In this document: piece by piece, positions 26,056-34,640 of the stretch
How positions within the stretch are numbered: the first letter of the stretch is position 1
Layout: the number at the start of each line of letters is the position of its first letter
Assembly (NCBI RefSeq): GCF_014205275.1
Contig: NZ_JACHND010000001.1
Location: 6,634,001-6,698,000 of the forward strand
Reading direction: 5' to 3'
Length of the DNA stretch: 64,000 nt
Source: Sphaerisporangium siamense
GTDB lineage: Bacteria; Actinomycetota; Actinomycetes; Streptosporangiales; Streptosporangiaceae
Position numbers and translations under genes: made by a program
The notes under the pieces: generated by a model
Seen by the model: only the letters and a program-made list of their open reading frames with translations
What the model was told of the DNA's origin: nothing
The model's database searches: none

Positions 26056-26510
26056 CTCCGTACACGTAACGGAGCCATGCACTCCCGGCTGATTCCTACG
26101 AGGTTCGACCGGCGCGGCCACCTCGGCTCTCCAGTGGAGCGGACCTTTCTTACTTTCGCCGGGTTGAGTCTGAGAATCTGGATCGCACGACAAAAGGTTT
26201 GACTGGATATATCCCGTACAGAGACATCGGTTCGTGTGACTTCACGCTCCGGCACGAGCGAGCACCCACCCTCCGGCGACCTTGACTCGGGCAGGGTTCG
26301 CTCGGGGGCTCATCAGCACAGGTCCTCGATCGCCGCTGCGGTGGCCGTCATGTGCGCGACGCTGGCAGTCTGTACGTCGGCGACGACGGACCGACGACCT
26401 TCTACAGCCGATCGGTCATCGACCTTCACTGTCCTGCCTCCCTCTGAAGGCCCCTGGCCGCCCACCCGATTCTCCGTCGTGCTCTGCCCGAAGAAGCGGA
26501 CCGACGGTAG
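26056..26510. other. Non-coding region with diverged inverted repeat
   Basis: No gene is supported. Bases 26150-26395 are the plus-strand partner of 11010-11240 (minus strand). The segment runs into the integrase 3' fragment. Confidence 0.5.
26150..26395 (+). repeat. Diverged inverted repeat, right copy
   Basis: It aligns with the reverse complement of 11010-11240 over about 230 bp with scattered substitutions and small gaps. Neither copy encodes a conserved protein in one frame. Confidence 0.55.
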
Positions 26511-26777
26511 GACGCGACCCATTGGGATGAGGTGGTGACCAAGCCGGGGTTCGAGCATCTTCGGCGCCACGATCTCCGGCACACGGGCCTGACCTGGATG
26601 GCGGATGCCGGCGTGCCGGTGCATGTGCTCAGGAAGCTCGCCGGTCATGGATCGCTGAGTACGACGCAGCGCTACCTTCACCCGGATGCGCGCTCGATCT
26701 CCGATGCGGGAGAGGCGTTGAGCGCTCATCTCTCGGTGCGCGGGTCCCCAAGTGGTCCCCGGCTGCGGGCGGTCTAG
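26511..26777 (+). pseudogene. Tyrosine recombinase (integrase), 3' fragment
   Basis: The fragment encodes the C-terminal catalytic end of a phage-type integrase. HDLRHTGLTW supplies the HxxR pair, GHGSLSTTQRYLHP supplies the His and the nucleophilic Tyr, and the tail ends PRLRAV. It is nearly identical to the 3' end of the integrase at 33449-33714, including the sequence after the stop. The N-terminal domain and first catalytic Arg are missing, so it cannot be active. Confidence 0.85.
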
Positions 26778-26858
26778 AGACGCCCGACGATCTAGCCGAC
26801 ATTAAGAAAGGTCTGTTGACCTGAGGTTTCCGTCGGATCGACAGACCTTCTCGTCTGT

Positions 26859-26898
26859 CGGGACGACAGGATTTGACCTGCGCCCCCTTGACCCCCAG
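26859..26898 (-). repeat. tRNA-Pro 3'-end fragment (attachment site)
   Basis: This 40-base piece equals the 3' end of tRNA-Pro(GGG) up to the anticodon loop apart from one deletion and one substitution. After it the match to the tRNA stops abruptly at GGCGGG, which marks the crossover edge. Confidence 0.8.
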
Positions 26899-27409
26899 GC
26901 GGGTTTACCGGATTTCCCGAGCTGCTCAAACGGGAGAATTGGCAGCTCAGCGCAGGTGTAGGGTGCGCTCTCGTGCGCTCCGACACCCTACGGCGCTCCC
27001 TCGCCTGCTCCCATTTCGCTCCCAGAATCGGACAGGTCCACCAAGGTCAACAAGGAGCAGCACTTGACCGAAGTTCATCCTCTGTTCACACTTGTCCGTT
27101 TAGGGCCTGCTGCCTAGTAACTGCTGGGCCGCAATATGCGAGCGCGGCGGGCCGGAACCGAGGGTTACTCCCGGTGTGGGCCGGACCGCCGCGCTCCTCA
27201 GTCTGGCGCAAGCCCATCTGTCCCCGCACTCTTCGTGAGCCCTCGGAAATTCGGTACTCCTGAGGAACTGGCGATGAAGGCCAGCCACCAGGAAACCTCC
27301 TCTGACCGGCCCTTCCCGTCGCCGCCACGGCACAGGCTGCCAGTCTCGCCATGGCCGCGCGCCAGGGTCACCACGGATAGACGCCAACCGCCGCTCCAAG
27401 GTGGCACCC
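26899..27409. other. Island left flank, nothing recognised
   Basis: No supported gene is present. A hairpin (TGTAGGGTG near 26957 with CACCCTAC at 26984-26991) is the only visible structure. Confidence 0.4.
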
Positions 27410-28126
27410 CTACAACGACGGGCCGCCCCACACCTCAGCCGCCAGAGGGTACGGAACAGGCCCTGAACCGCCCTCTGCCGCCAGGTGAGCCAGCGCCCCG
27501 GGCGCCCACGACGGCTCACTCATCTGAGCCGTCAGAACCCGATGCACCGGCCGCCCGGCCTCGCGCGCAGCCGCCAACCACCGCGGCAACGCCCGAAGAT
27601 ACGACCGGCTCGCCCCGATCGCGACCAGGAATGCCAACGACGTCACCGCCCGCCCCGGTGGAATCCGCTCCACAGCCCAGGCCGCCCGCCCCCGAAAATC
27701 GGCCGGCGCTCGCTCGAACACCCCGGCCTCGACTTCGACCGGGTCGCCCTCTGCGACCCGCCCCGGGGAGACAACGATCCCCAGGTACCGCTGGATCTGC
27801 CGGAACGCGCGCATCGGCACCCCGGCGAGCTGCGCCCCATGCGCGCACGGCTCACATGCGAAGGTGATCCGGATCCGCGCCCCTCCGATGGCCAGCACAT
27901 CGCCCGACTCGACCTGACCGGCCGCACCGTCCACGATGAGCTGCGACCGCGCCCCCGCCGGCTTCACCCCGTGAGCACGCAGGCTCTCCGCCAGCGCCAG
28001 ATTCACCTGCCGGGGCTCGGAGCCGCCCAGGACGGCATCCATGTGCGACACCTGCACCATCGGCGCCCCACGCGAGACCTTGTCGTACACGCCGCTCACG
28101 CTCGCGATCCCACCGGCTTTCGACAT
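27410..28126 (-). CDS. MOSC domain fused to an alkyltransferase-like (ATL) domain
   Basis: This 238-residue protein seems to join two folds. Residues about 1-130 follow the MOSC pattern: RQVNLALAESLRAHG, then GDVLAIGGARIRITFACEPCAH with a conserved Cys, and a closing VSPGRVAEGDPVEV. Residues about 135-225 follow the O6-alkylguanine transferase/ATL C-terminal domain: VERIPPGRAVTS, RSYLRALPRWL, RPVHRVL and LAHLAAEGG. The acceptor Cys of PCHR is replaced by Val, as Trp replaces it in ATL proteins, so it may sense rather than repair damaged bases. It starts 10 bp after the upstream gene, so the two are probably cotranscribed. Confidence 0.7.
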   Translation of the reverse strand: MSKAGGIASVSGVYDKVSRGAPMVQVSHMDAVLGGSEPRQVNLALAESLRAHGVKPAGARSQLIVDGAAGQVESGDVLAIGGARIRITFACEPCAHGAQLAGVPMRAFRQIQRYLGIVVSPGRVAEGDPVEVEAGVFERAPADFRGRAAWAVERIPPGRAVTSLAFLVAIGASRSYLRALPRWLAAAREAGRPVHRVLTAQMSEPSWAPGALAHLAAEGGSGPVPYPLAAEVWGGPSL

Positions 28127-28136
28127 GCGCGGCAGC

Positions 28137-28955
28137 TTAGCCAGCGAGCACACCCTCCGGCACGGTGAGCGTCGAACGAGCCGCTGACACCTCGTCAGGC
28201 TCGCGGCCCAGAATCATGCGGGTACGGCGCAGGGTGCTGGCCCACCGATGCTCCCAACGCTCATCGGACATCTGCAGTGGCACATCCGCCAGATGCGCCA
28301 CCTCCCGATCAGGGGTGAGCCGATGGAAGATCCACTCCGGTTTCGGCTTCACCCGCACCGCGAGCTCGAAGTACGGCCCGCGACGGGTGGCCGGGAGAAA
28401 GTCCAGCGGAGCGAACGCCATCACCCACGCCTGCACTCCGCCACCGATCGGGAACCGCAGATGCAGCCGCAGATGCCCTGCAGTCACCTCGTCGACCTCC
28501 AGCCACCACGGGCCGACCGCGACCAGGCCGCGGATCGCGTCGACCGCGGCGGCACCCGTCCGGACATCCGGGAGGAGCACGCTGACGATCTGGCAGGACC
28601 GATCCGCTATCGCGTCCTGCACTGCGTTGGAGACCTTCGCCCAGCCGCCCGAGCAGCCCTCAGATGGCGAGGCGTCGGCCACGATGTAGTCCCACCGCAC
28701 CGAATCCGCGTCCCGCGCGACCAGGCGCGCGAACTGGCATCCCGTCTGCCCGCGCACATGCCAATCCCGCTGCGCCTCCGCCGCCGCTCGCCCCCGCGGC
28801 ATGTTCCCCCTCCGCGCCGACGCCTCGACCACGGCGTGATAGTCCGCCGGCGTGGGGAAGCGGCGGACGCCGAACACTTGCGCACCTTTGAGACCAGCGA
28901 GCTGGGGAATCGTTTCGCTTCCGCCCCATCGAACAACCTCTACGCCGGACACCAT
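28137..28955 (-). CDS. Hypothetical protein upstream of MOSC-ATL
   Basis: This is a 272-residue cytoplasmic protein that I do not recognise. It has a conserved-looking core (GQTGCQFARLVARDADSVRWDYIVAD, a Cys-rich SEGCSGG, then LRFPIGGGVQAWVMAFAPLDFLPATRRGPYFELAVRV) that faintly resembles the YqcI/YcgG layout; this is not a firm call. The ATG at 28955 is preferred because GGGAGG lies 4 bases upstream. A 22-bp element at 29029-29050 shared with the xre promoter lies 74 bp before the start. It is cotranscribed with the MOSC-ATL gene. Confidence 0.65.
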   Translation of the reverse strand: MVSGVEVVRWGGSETIPQLAGLKGAQVFGVRRFPTPADYHAVVEASARRGNMPRGRAAAEAQRDWHVRGQTGCQFARLVARDADSVRWDYIVADASPSEGCSGGWAKVSNAVQDAIADRSCQIVSVLLPDVRTGAAAVDAIRGLVAVGPWWLEVDEVTAGHLRLHLRFPIGGGVQAWVMAFAPLDFLPATRRGPYFELAVRVKPKPEWIFHRLTPDREVAHLADVPLQMSDERWEHRWASTLRRTRMILGREPDEVSAARSTLTVPEGVLAG

Positions 28956-29028
28956 GACGCCTCCCTTGACCAGGGGATCCAGCGTCAGGGTGAGCGGCAA
29001 ACAGCATGATTCCAAGGGACGCGATTTT

Positions 29029-29050
29029 GCCACAACGTCTTGGCCAAATC
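29029..29050 (-). promoter_or_regulatory. Shared 22-bp element, copy 1
   Basis: Its core CGTCTTGGCCAAATC and the flank GCCAC match 30958-30979 at 20 of 22 positions. It sits before the unknown/MOSC-ATL operon. Confidence 0.65.
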
Positions 29051-29056
29051 AGAAAG

Positions 29057-29611
29057 TCACGCCCCCGCCGAGGCGCCCTCAACGTGAAGCGGCAGCACCA
29101 TGACGTCGGCCACTTCGGCATCCGGAGCAGGCTGCACAGTCCCGACCACCTCCCAGCCGAGATGCTCGTACATGGCGTGGGCCGGGGCCGCCGGCAGGGA
29201 CAGCAGCATCGCCCACTGCTCCGGACGGGCGGCGAGCAGCTCCTCCAGCAGCTTCCTGCCGTACCCCTTGCCCCGGTACTCCTTGCGCAGGTTGAGCTCG
29301 ATCACGGCGAACTTGTCGACGTCGACCAGCTCGGCGACCGGAGTGGTGTTGCCGCCCCACCATCGGCCGGCAGGCATGCGGAACCCGAACGCGAAACCCG
29401 CCAAGGCCCCCGCCCTGTCCCTGGCCGACACCAGAGCGAAACCCTCACTCGCCACCTGCTTGCTCGTGCGATCGGTGTACCGCTGCCGCTGGTAGAGAGG
29501 CCCGGCGTTGTATGGCGGTTCAGTCCGGATGTCCATATAGACATCCACGTACTCCGGTCCAGCCGCTTCCACGGCCTGGTCGCCGACAAGGTGCGTGAAC
29601 GTGATGTCCAT
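29057..29611 (-). CDS. GNAT-family N-acetyltransferase
   Basis: This is an acetyl-CoA dependent acetyltransferase of 184 residues. The acetyl-CoA loop is seen in RKEYRGKGYGRKLLEELLA (R/QxxGxG/A, about 110-128). The fold continues with beta-strand AMLLSLPAAPAHAMYEHLGWEVVG. The acceptor is unknown. Its ATG shares one base with the stop of the XRE gene (TGATG), so the two are translationally coupled, which suggests the regulator controls it directly. Confidence 0.9.
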   Translation of the reverse strand: MDITFTHLVGDQAVEAAGPEYVDVYMDIRTEPPYNAGPLYQRQRYTDRTSKQVASEGFALVSARDRAGALAGFAFGFRMPAGRWWGGNTTPVAELVDVDKFAVIELNLRKEYRGKGYGRKLLEELLAARPEQWAMLLSLPAAPAHAMYEHLGWEVVGTVQPAPDAEVADVMVLPLHVEGASAGA

Positions 29612-30930
29612 CAGGTGACCTCCCTACTCGGTTGCGTCACAAGCTCCCGGTATTCGACCACAGAAGGACGGTTTCGCTCCGCGGCGGGTACAACGTCACC
29701 GACCGCGAGCGCGTTATGCCGAACGAAGGTATTGATGGCCTCCTGCGGCATGTTGGTGAACACTCGCGCGGCATGTCCGAGTCCCGAGTCCACGTGCCGC
29801 CGCTTCACCTCTGTGTATGCTCGATGCAACTCCACCTGTTCACGCTGCCGACTCCACCCAGGCGGATACGCATCGGCCGCTTCCTGCTGAACGGAATCGA
29901 CGTCGGGGTGCTCGGTAATGGTGTGGACGAGCGACCGGGAATACAGGACCCGCGTGTCTGGCCATCCCTCGATCGACCGCCGATCGGAGGTGACCTCCGA
30001 GGGGAGCTGGTCGAAGACCCGCGCCTGCTCGTCCAGGTCCGCCCGTGCCTGGGCGATGTCCCCGCCGAGCGCATAAGCGTGGGCGCGGGCCCCCAGAGCG
30101 GCAGAGGTCGCACGGCAGGGCTTGCCGTCCGTGAGTGCCAGCGCCTTGCTGGCACGAGAAATCACCAACGGCAACGGCCGCCGCTGGTGCAACGCCTGCA
30201 CCGCCTCGTGGCAGCACACCGACGCCATCAACCCAGCGTCGTCGGTCTGCGCCGCCACCCGTTGCGCCGATCGCCACCAGTGATGAGACTCCCTGCCCTG
30301 GCCTGCTGAGCCCAACGCGTAGGCCAGCATCATGCTCATCCGAGCGTTGACCCGCAGCCACCGAGGAATCTCCGCAGCCCTCGCACCGGCCATCGCCTGC
30401 TGCAACGCCAGCAGGTCGACCGACAGATCCCGCACCACACCCGGAATGTCGAATGGCACCAGGTTGGAGTATTCCCAGACGGTTTCTTCCCAGTCAGCCA
30501 CCCCAGAATGGCCGACGCTGTCATCCAGCATCGACCGCAACCGCTCCAGGCCGTCCATCGGTGGGAGGGCGGATGCGGCGCCAGCGACGATTCCGCTCAA
30601 GAGCCTACGACGCAACTGGTCCATGCCCTCAGCATCCCACTGCCTTTCAGTGGCGGTGGGTAGAGGCGAGCGGGGAGTGGCCACGACAAACGCGTGCAGG
30701 GCCACAAGAAAGCCGTCGGCCTCCATCCCCCCATCAAGGCGCCGCACCGCGTCAGCCGACGGGCGGCGAGTGCCCTTCTCCCACTTGGCGAGCAGCGACA
30801 AGTCGACTGGGAGCAGCGACGCCACAGCCTCAAGGCTCTCACCCCGCTGCTCACGACACCACCTCAGCGCGGCGCCAAGTAAATGCCACGGCGACAGGGA
30901 CGGGTCCACGGCATCAGCGTGACGAGACAT
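29611..30930 (-). CDS. XRE-family regulator with TPR-like C-terminal part
   Basis: This is a 439-residue regulator. An HTH_3/XRE domain lies at about 15-70 (LLGAALRWCREQRGESLEAVASLLPVDLSLLAKWEKGTRRPS). A long helical region follows with several TPR-like helix pairs (for example ARAHAYALGGDIAQARADLDEQARVF). Such proteins are common in actinomycetes beside small accessory genes. The ATG at 30930 has GGGGAG 4 bases before it. The 22-bp element at 30958-30979 is also found before the MOSC-ATL operon and may be its binding site (inference). Three tiny genes lie divergent. Confidence 0.85.
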   Translation of the reverse strand: MSRHADAVDPSLSPWHLLGAALRWCREQRGESLEAVASLLPVDLSLLAKWEKGTRRPSADAVRRLDGGMEADGFLVALHAFVVATPRSPLPTATERQWDAEGMDQLRRRLLSGIVAGAASALPPMDGLERLRSMLDDSVGHSGVADWEETVWEYSNLVPFDIPGVVRDLSVDLLALQQAMAGARAAEIPRWLRVNARMSMMLAYALGSAGQGRESHHWWRSAQRVAAQTDDAGLMASVCCHEAVQALHQRRPLPLVISRASKALALTDGKPCRATSAALGARAHAYALGGDIAQARADLDEQARVFDQLPSEVTSDRRSIEGWPDTRVLYSRSLVHTITEHPDVDSVQQEAADAYPPGWSRQREQVELHRAYTEVKRRHVDSGLGHAARVFTNMPQEAINTFVRHNALAVGDVVPAAERNRPSVVEYRELVTQPSREVT

Positions 30931-31290
30931 CGGCTCCCCAGGTTTTGGACACCCTCGGCCACTTCGTCTTGGCCAAATCGTTGACCTTGGAATTGGCGTT
31001 GACCGCACTCCAGCATTGCATACGCCGGTCTTTCGCGTCCCACAGCTTGGAAAGAGGTCAATGAGCTACTCAGAGTCGAAACGCCCGTTATGCGGAGGCG
31101 ACGAGAAGACGACAGCTCCACAGAACCGGACTCCAAGGGCGACGACCGCACAGTCACGAGCGAGCGCGAGGACTGCGGGCCCCCGTTGACCTGACGATCT
31201 AAGACTCGCGCCGCGGAAATTGGACGGGCCCATCTCGGCAGGTTTCTCCCCATGCCAAGACAGGCCCTTGATCGCATGGAGGTGCGATCC
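30931..31290. other. Divergent promoter region
   Basis: This 360-bp region separates xre from the tiny-gene operon. It carries the 22-bp shared element 28 bp before xre. No gene is seen. Confidence 0.5.
30958..30979 (-). promoter_or_regulatory. Shared 22-bp element, copy 2
   Basis: It lies 28 bp before the xre start and matches 29029-29050 at 20 of 22 bases. The centre TTGGCCAA is palindromic, fitting a dimeric XRE protein. Confidence 0.65.
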
Positions 31291-31506
31291 ATGACACACC
31301 CTACGACCGCCCCCGAGAAAGTCCCGCCCGCATGGCGTGTGTTCCGGAGCGACGCCGGGCGCCTGTGGGCGACACGTGTACCACCGTTCCCGTCCTCGAA
31401 GTGGAAGTTCGGCGTGGAGCCCATGGTCGACGCCGACGACTTGGTCAGCCTGGCCCGAGTGATGGCCGAGCAGGAGTCCCGTGCGGCCCTGGCCGGTGAG
31501 CAGTGA
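31291..31506 (+). CDS. Small hypothetical protein 1
   Basis: This is a 71-residue protein beginning MTHPTTAPEKVPPAWRVFRSDAG. GGAGGTG stands 7 bases before the ATG. The sequence has a central aromatic, proline-rich part (RVPPFPSSKWKFGVEP) and an acidic/helical end. No family is known to me. It is first in a chain of three tiny genes joined by GTGA overlaps and is divergent from xre, the position often taken by accessory partners of such regulators. Confidence 0.6.
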   Translation: MTHPTTAPEKVPPAWRVFRSDAGRLWATRVPPFPSSKWKFGVEPMVDADDLVSLARVMAEQESRAALAGEQ

Positions 31507-31685
31507 ACGCCGCGGCCGAGCACGGTCTCGCCGAGTTCGAGAATGTGCGGCAGGACGAGGACGGCATGCTGCGCGCCACCCACATCCGCAGCAGGCGAGA
31601 GGCGTGCGGAGAGAACTGGGAGGCGATCCGTCTCGACGCCCTGGTCATCCGGATCAGCGAGACTCTGAAGCGGGCGTGGTCGTGA
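31503..31685 (+). CDS. Small hypothetical protein 2
   Basis: This is a 60-residue charged protein (EFENVRQDEDGMLRATHIRSRREACGENWEAIRLDAL) whose GTG start overlaps the previous stop by 4 bp. It has one Cys, no membrane segment and no recognised domain. Its coupling to both neighbours suggests that all three are made in fixed ratio. Confidence 0.55.
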   Translation: MNAAAEHGLAEFENVRQDEDGMLRATHIRSRREACGENWEAIRLDALVIRISETLKRAWS

Positions 31686-32008
31686 GCCACATCGAGGGCA
31701 TGCTCGGCGCCTCTCAGGGACACGCGGGCCACGGCCCGCACGTGGAGGAACTGGCGGGCGAACCGGAGCAGCGCATCACCTGGTACAAGGCGGGCCCGCA
31801 TGTCGACCGGCCGCGGGAGCAACGCTGGACGTGCCAGTGCCGGCTGACCGTGTACGTCCTCGTCGTTGGGGCCGGCCGAGCATGGATCCGCCGGGTGAGA
31901 AAGCGGAACGTGGCGGATCAACGGCCGGAGGTCGTCGAGAGCGAGCATCTGCCGCACCGGGACGCCGCGGCACTGTGGGAGCGGCTGCTGCTGGGCCGGG
32001 CCCGGTAG
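31682..32008 (+). CDS. Small hypothetical protein 3
   Basis: This is a 108-residue protein starting with a GTG that overlaps the previous stop (GTGA). It has His-rich N-terminal sequence, a CQC pair in a beta-like stretch (RWTCQCRLTVYVLVVGAGRAWIRRV) and a charged end. It may bind metal through the His/Cys residues, but no family is recognised. A hairpin follows the stop. Confidence 0.5.
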   Translation: MSHIEGMLGASQGHAGHGPHVEELAGEPEQRITWYKAGPHVDRPREQRWTCQCRLTVYVLVVGAGRAWIRRVRKRNVADQRPEVVESEHLPHRDAAALWERLLLGRAR

Positions 32009-32013
32009 AGACT

Positions 32014-32050
32014 CCCGCCCGGTCTCGCCGTGGGGGTCCGGCCGGGCGGG
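32014..32050 (+). terminator. Hairpin after tiny-gene operon
   Basis: CCCGCCCGG (32014-32022) pairs with CCGGGCGGG (32042-32050), 6 bp after the stop. Confidence 0.55.
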
Positions 32051-32056
32051 TCTAAC

Positions 32057-32112
32057 GTGCGGCGGTACGCCAAGGTCCCGGTGTGGGAGCCATGACCCGC
32101 GTACCGCCGCAC
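32057..32112. repeat. Perfect 14-bp inverted repeat
   Basis: GTGCGGCGGTACGC (32057-32070) is exactly complementary to 32099-32112, with a 28-base gap. It lies just before the decayed stretch and may be a recombinase or regulator site or a second terminator. Confidence 0.5.
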
Positions 32113-32570
32113 CTTAATACTCCCGCCTGCTGAACCTGGGGAGAATCACCTGGGCGGGAATGGCGCGGCGGCATACACCTCTCCCTCGCCGGGTGTCGGG
32201 GTACGCCGCCGTGCCTGCTATTCCGAAACCACCACTGCGAGGTGGATCACTTGCCGCCTCGGCTAGCTCTCTTGGCGGCCTTGGCTTGACGCATCTTCAA
32301 GGTCGCGCGCTGGTAGTACGCCTTCTTCGCGTTCTCGGCCGCCTTGCGCCGGTTAGCCGGCGTCAGCGGGTCCGGCTGGAGACGGCTTACGGGCACATCC
32401 TGCTTTCGGACCGGGCCACCGTGGATGATGGGCTGGTGATCCTCGACCGTGCCGCATGCGAGGCCGCGCAGCACGGGCTCGCACACCAACTGCGCAGCAT
32501 CGAGGGCATCCAGCGGACCATCCAGGGGGAGATCCGCCTCCCCCTACCACGGCGACCAGGGAGCAACCGA
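32113..32570. other. Decayed region before integrase
   Basis: On the minus strand, 32247-32370 reads like the lysine/alanine-rich end of a lost gene (ANRRKAAENAKKAYYQRA). On the plus strand, 32392-32560 reads like the helical end of another (DRATVDDGLVILDRAACEAAQ). Neither has a start or a complete domain. Confidence 0.4.
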
Positions 32571-32785
32571 GTGAGCGTTAAGCAGAAAGTCATCACCGAC
32601 GAGCAGTGGCGGCACGCCCGCACCATCTGGGACTACCACCAGATGCACCACGACCTGCGCCGATGTGATGTGGCCATCGGCCTGGGCAGCCACGACCTCG
32701 GGGTCGCGCATGCGACGGTCGAGCTGTACCACGCCGGGTGGTTCCCGCTGCTCGTCTTCTCCGGCGCCACGAGCCCCACCACCGC
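32571..32785 (+). pseudogene. YdcF/DUF218-like protein, 5' fragment
   Basis: A GTG start opens a frame (KVITDEQWRHARTIWDYHQMHHDLRRCDVAIGLGSHDLGVAHATVELYHAGWFPLLVFSGAT) that matches the N-terminal part of YdcF/DUF218 envelope proteins. After about 70 codons the homology ends and integrase sequence begins in another frame. The rest of the gene is lost. The join suggests a deletion between a cargo gene and the integrase of the element. Confidence 0.65.
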
Positions 32786-33448
32786 GGCTCAAGACCCTGG
32801 ACCCCTACCTTGCCGGCTGGCGTCGGCGGGTGGTGCCCACACTTGGCCACCTGCCCATACGGCTGATCTCCAACGGGGTGGTTGACCGCGCCGTCCATGG
32901 CTGGATCGCCGATGAATGTGGCCAGTCAACCGTGAAGAACAGCTTGGCTGTGCTCGTGCGCGTCATGGAACAGGCCGTCCGCGACGGCATCATCGATCGC
33001 AACCCCGCCCGGGTGACCGGCTGGCGCAGGGAGTACCAACGGGCGGAAGACGAGTTGGACGATCCTCGCGCGCTGGCTCTTCCCGACTGGGAGACGCTGA
33101 CCCGGCTCGCCGCGGCGTTGGTGGAGCGCTCGGTCGGCGCCTATCAGGGGTGGGGTGAGGTGGTCATCTTCGCTGCGTGCACCGCTGCTCGGATCGGTGA
33201 GGTGTCAGGCGTACGGGCCGGTGACATCGATTGCGTCTCGTGGACCTGGACGGTTCGCCGTCAAACCACGCCCAGTCCCGGCGGCCTGGTGGACAAGGGC
33301 ACGAAGGGGAAGCGGGCTCGCAAGGTGCCACTGATCGCGGAAGTTCGAGACCTGGTCGCTCGCCGGCTCGATGCGCTCGGCTCGGATCCGGCGGCCAGGC
33401 TGTTCACCGGGCCGCGTGGGGGGGCGGATCACCACCGCGGTTCTCCGG

Positions 33449-33869
<421 letters not shown>

Positions 33870-34019
33870 TTGCTCACTGGGTGAGCAAGAACAACCTTAG
33901 CGCAGATCCAGGGGTCCTGCGTACGCGTGCTTGGCGGTGGGGAAGGGCGGGGTGGGTGGCGCCGGGTGAGAGGTGGGAGAACATGGGGGTGAGGGGTTCT
34001 CGGTGTCTAGGAGGAGAGG

Positions 34020-34478
34020 TTGAGGGTGGGGCGTAAGGCTCATATTGATCGGGAGGAGTTGCGGCGGCTTGTGGCTTCTGGGCGGTCCAACGCGGAGCTG
34101 GCCGCGTACTTCGGGGTGACCGAGTCGGGGATCTTGCAGGCCAAGCGGATGGCGGGGCTGGCCAAGCCGATGCTCGATCATGGGCGTGCGCTTCCCTGGA
34201 AGCTCAACCGGGCGCACAACCAGAGTGGGCCGGCGACGAACCTCAGGAACCTCTCGGCGATCGCCCAGGGCGGGCAGGTGCCGCAGACGAAGATCAATAC
34301 GGCGCTCAGGTGGGCGCGGAGGCTCACCGAGAGCGGTCTGGACGTCGGCTACAGCTACGAGGACGGGTTCTACGAGAGGCCGGTCGAGGGCGCCTCCCAC
34401 ATCGAGGCCGTGCTGACCGCGGCGCTGACGTCCCTGAACGAGCGCGGAGAGGGAGAGCGGGCCGACGAAGGCGCCTGA
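34020..34478 (+). CDS. Small HTH-type protein
   Basis: This is a 152-residue protein with an N-terminal homeodomain-like helix-turn-helix (HIDREELRRLVASGRSNAELAAYFGVTESGILQAKRMAGL, about 8-48) and a longer, mostly helical C-terminal part with an aromatic patch (VGYSYEDGFYERPVEG). It may be a phage-type regulator or a nucleoid-associated protein; no named family is assigned. AGGAGG is 5 bases before the TTG; a GTG 6 bases later is an alternative. It lies just outside the tRNA attachment site. Confidence 0.65.
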   Translation: MRVGRKAHIDREELRRLVASGRSNAELAAYFGVTESGILQAKRMAGLAKPMLDHGRALPWKLNRAHNQSGPATNLRNLSAIAQGGQVPQTKINTALRWARRLTESGLDVGYSYEDGFYERPVEGASHIEAVLTAALTSLNERGEGERADEGA

Positions 34479-34514
34479 TCTACAGGCTCCGCCCGGTTCG
34501 GCGCCGAGCCTGGC

Positions 34515-34640
34515 ATCGCAAGGTCCACGCCTTTGCCGGGCCTGGCTGTCATGGGAGATGGCGGTGAGTCAGGGGTATCGCACGATCCACGCCTTTGCCC
34601 GGGGGCCTGACTGTCACCGAAGAGGACGGCGAGTCAGGGG
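34515..34640 (+). repeat. Tandem repeat of two ~63-bp units
   Basis: Units 34515-34576 and 34577-34640 share ATCGCA, TCCACGCCTTTGCC, CTGTCA and GAGTCAGGGG. Each can form a hairpin (CCTGACT with AGTCAGG in the second), fitting converging terminators between the HTH gene and the minus-strand gene. Confidence 0.6.

Larger units (their letters stand above)
26511..26898 (+). repeat. Direct repeat (int 3' end plus att), left copy
   Basis: It matches 33449-33837 in the same orientation over 388/389 bp: the integrase 3' end, spacer, hairpin and the 3' 40 bases of tRNA-Pro. One base of the T-loop region is deleted here. Confidence 0.85.

Noticed and set aside
34515..34640. Possible CRISPR-like repeat
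   Set aside because: Only two adjoining units exist with no spacer between them.
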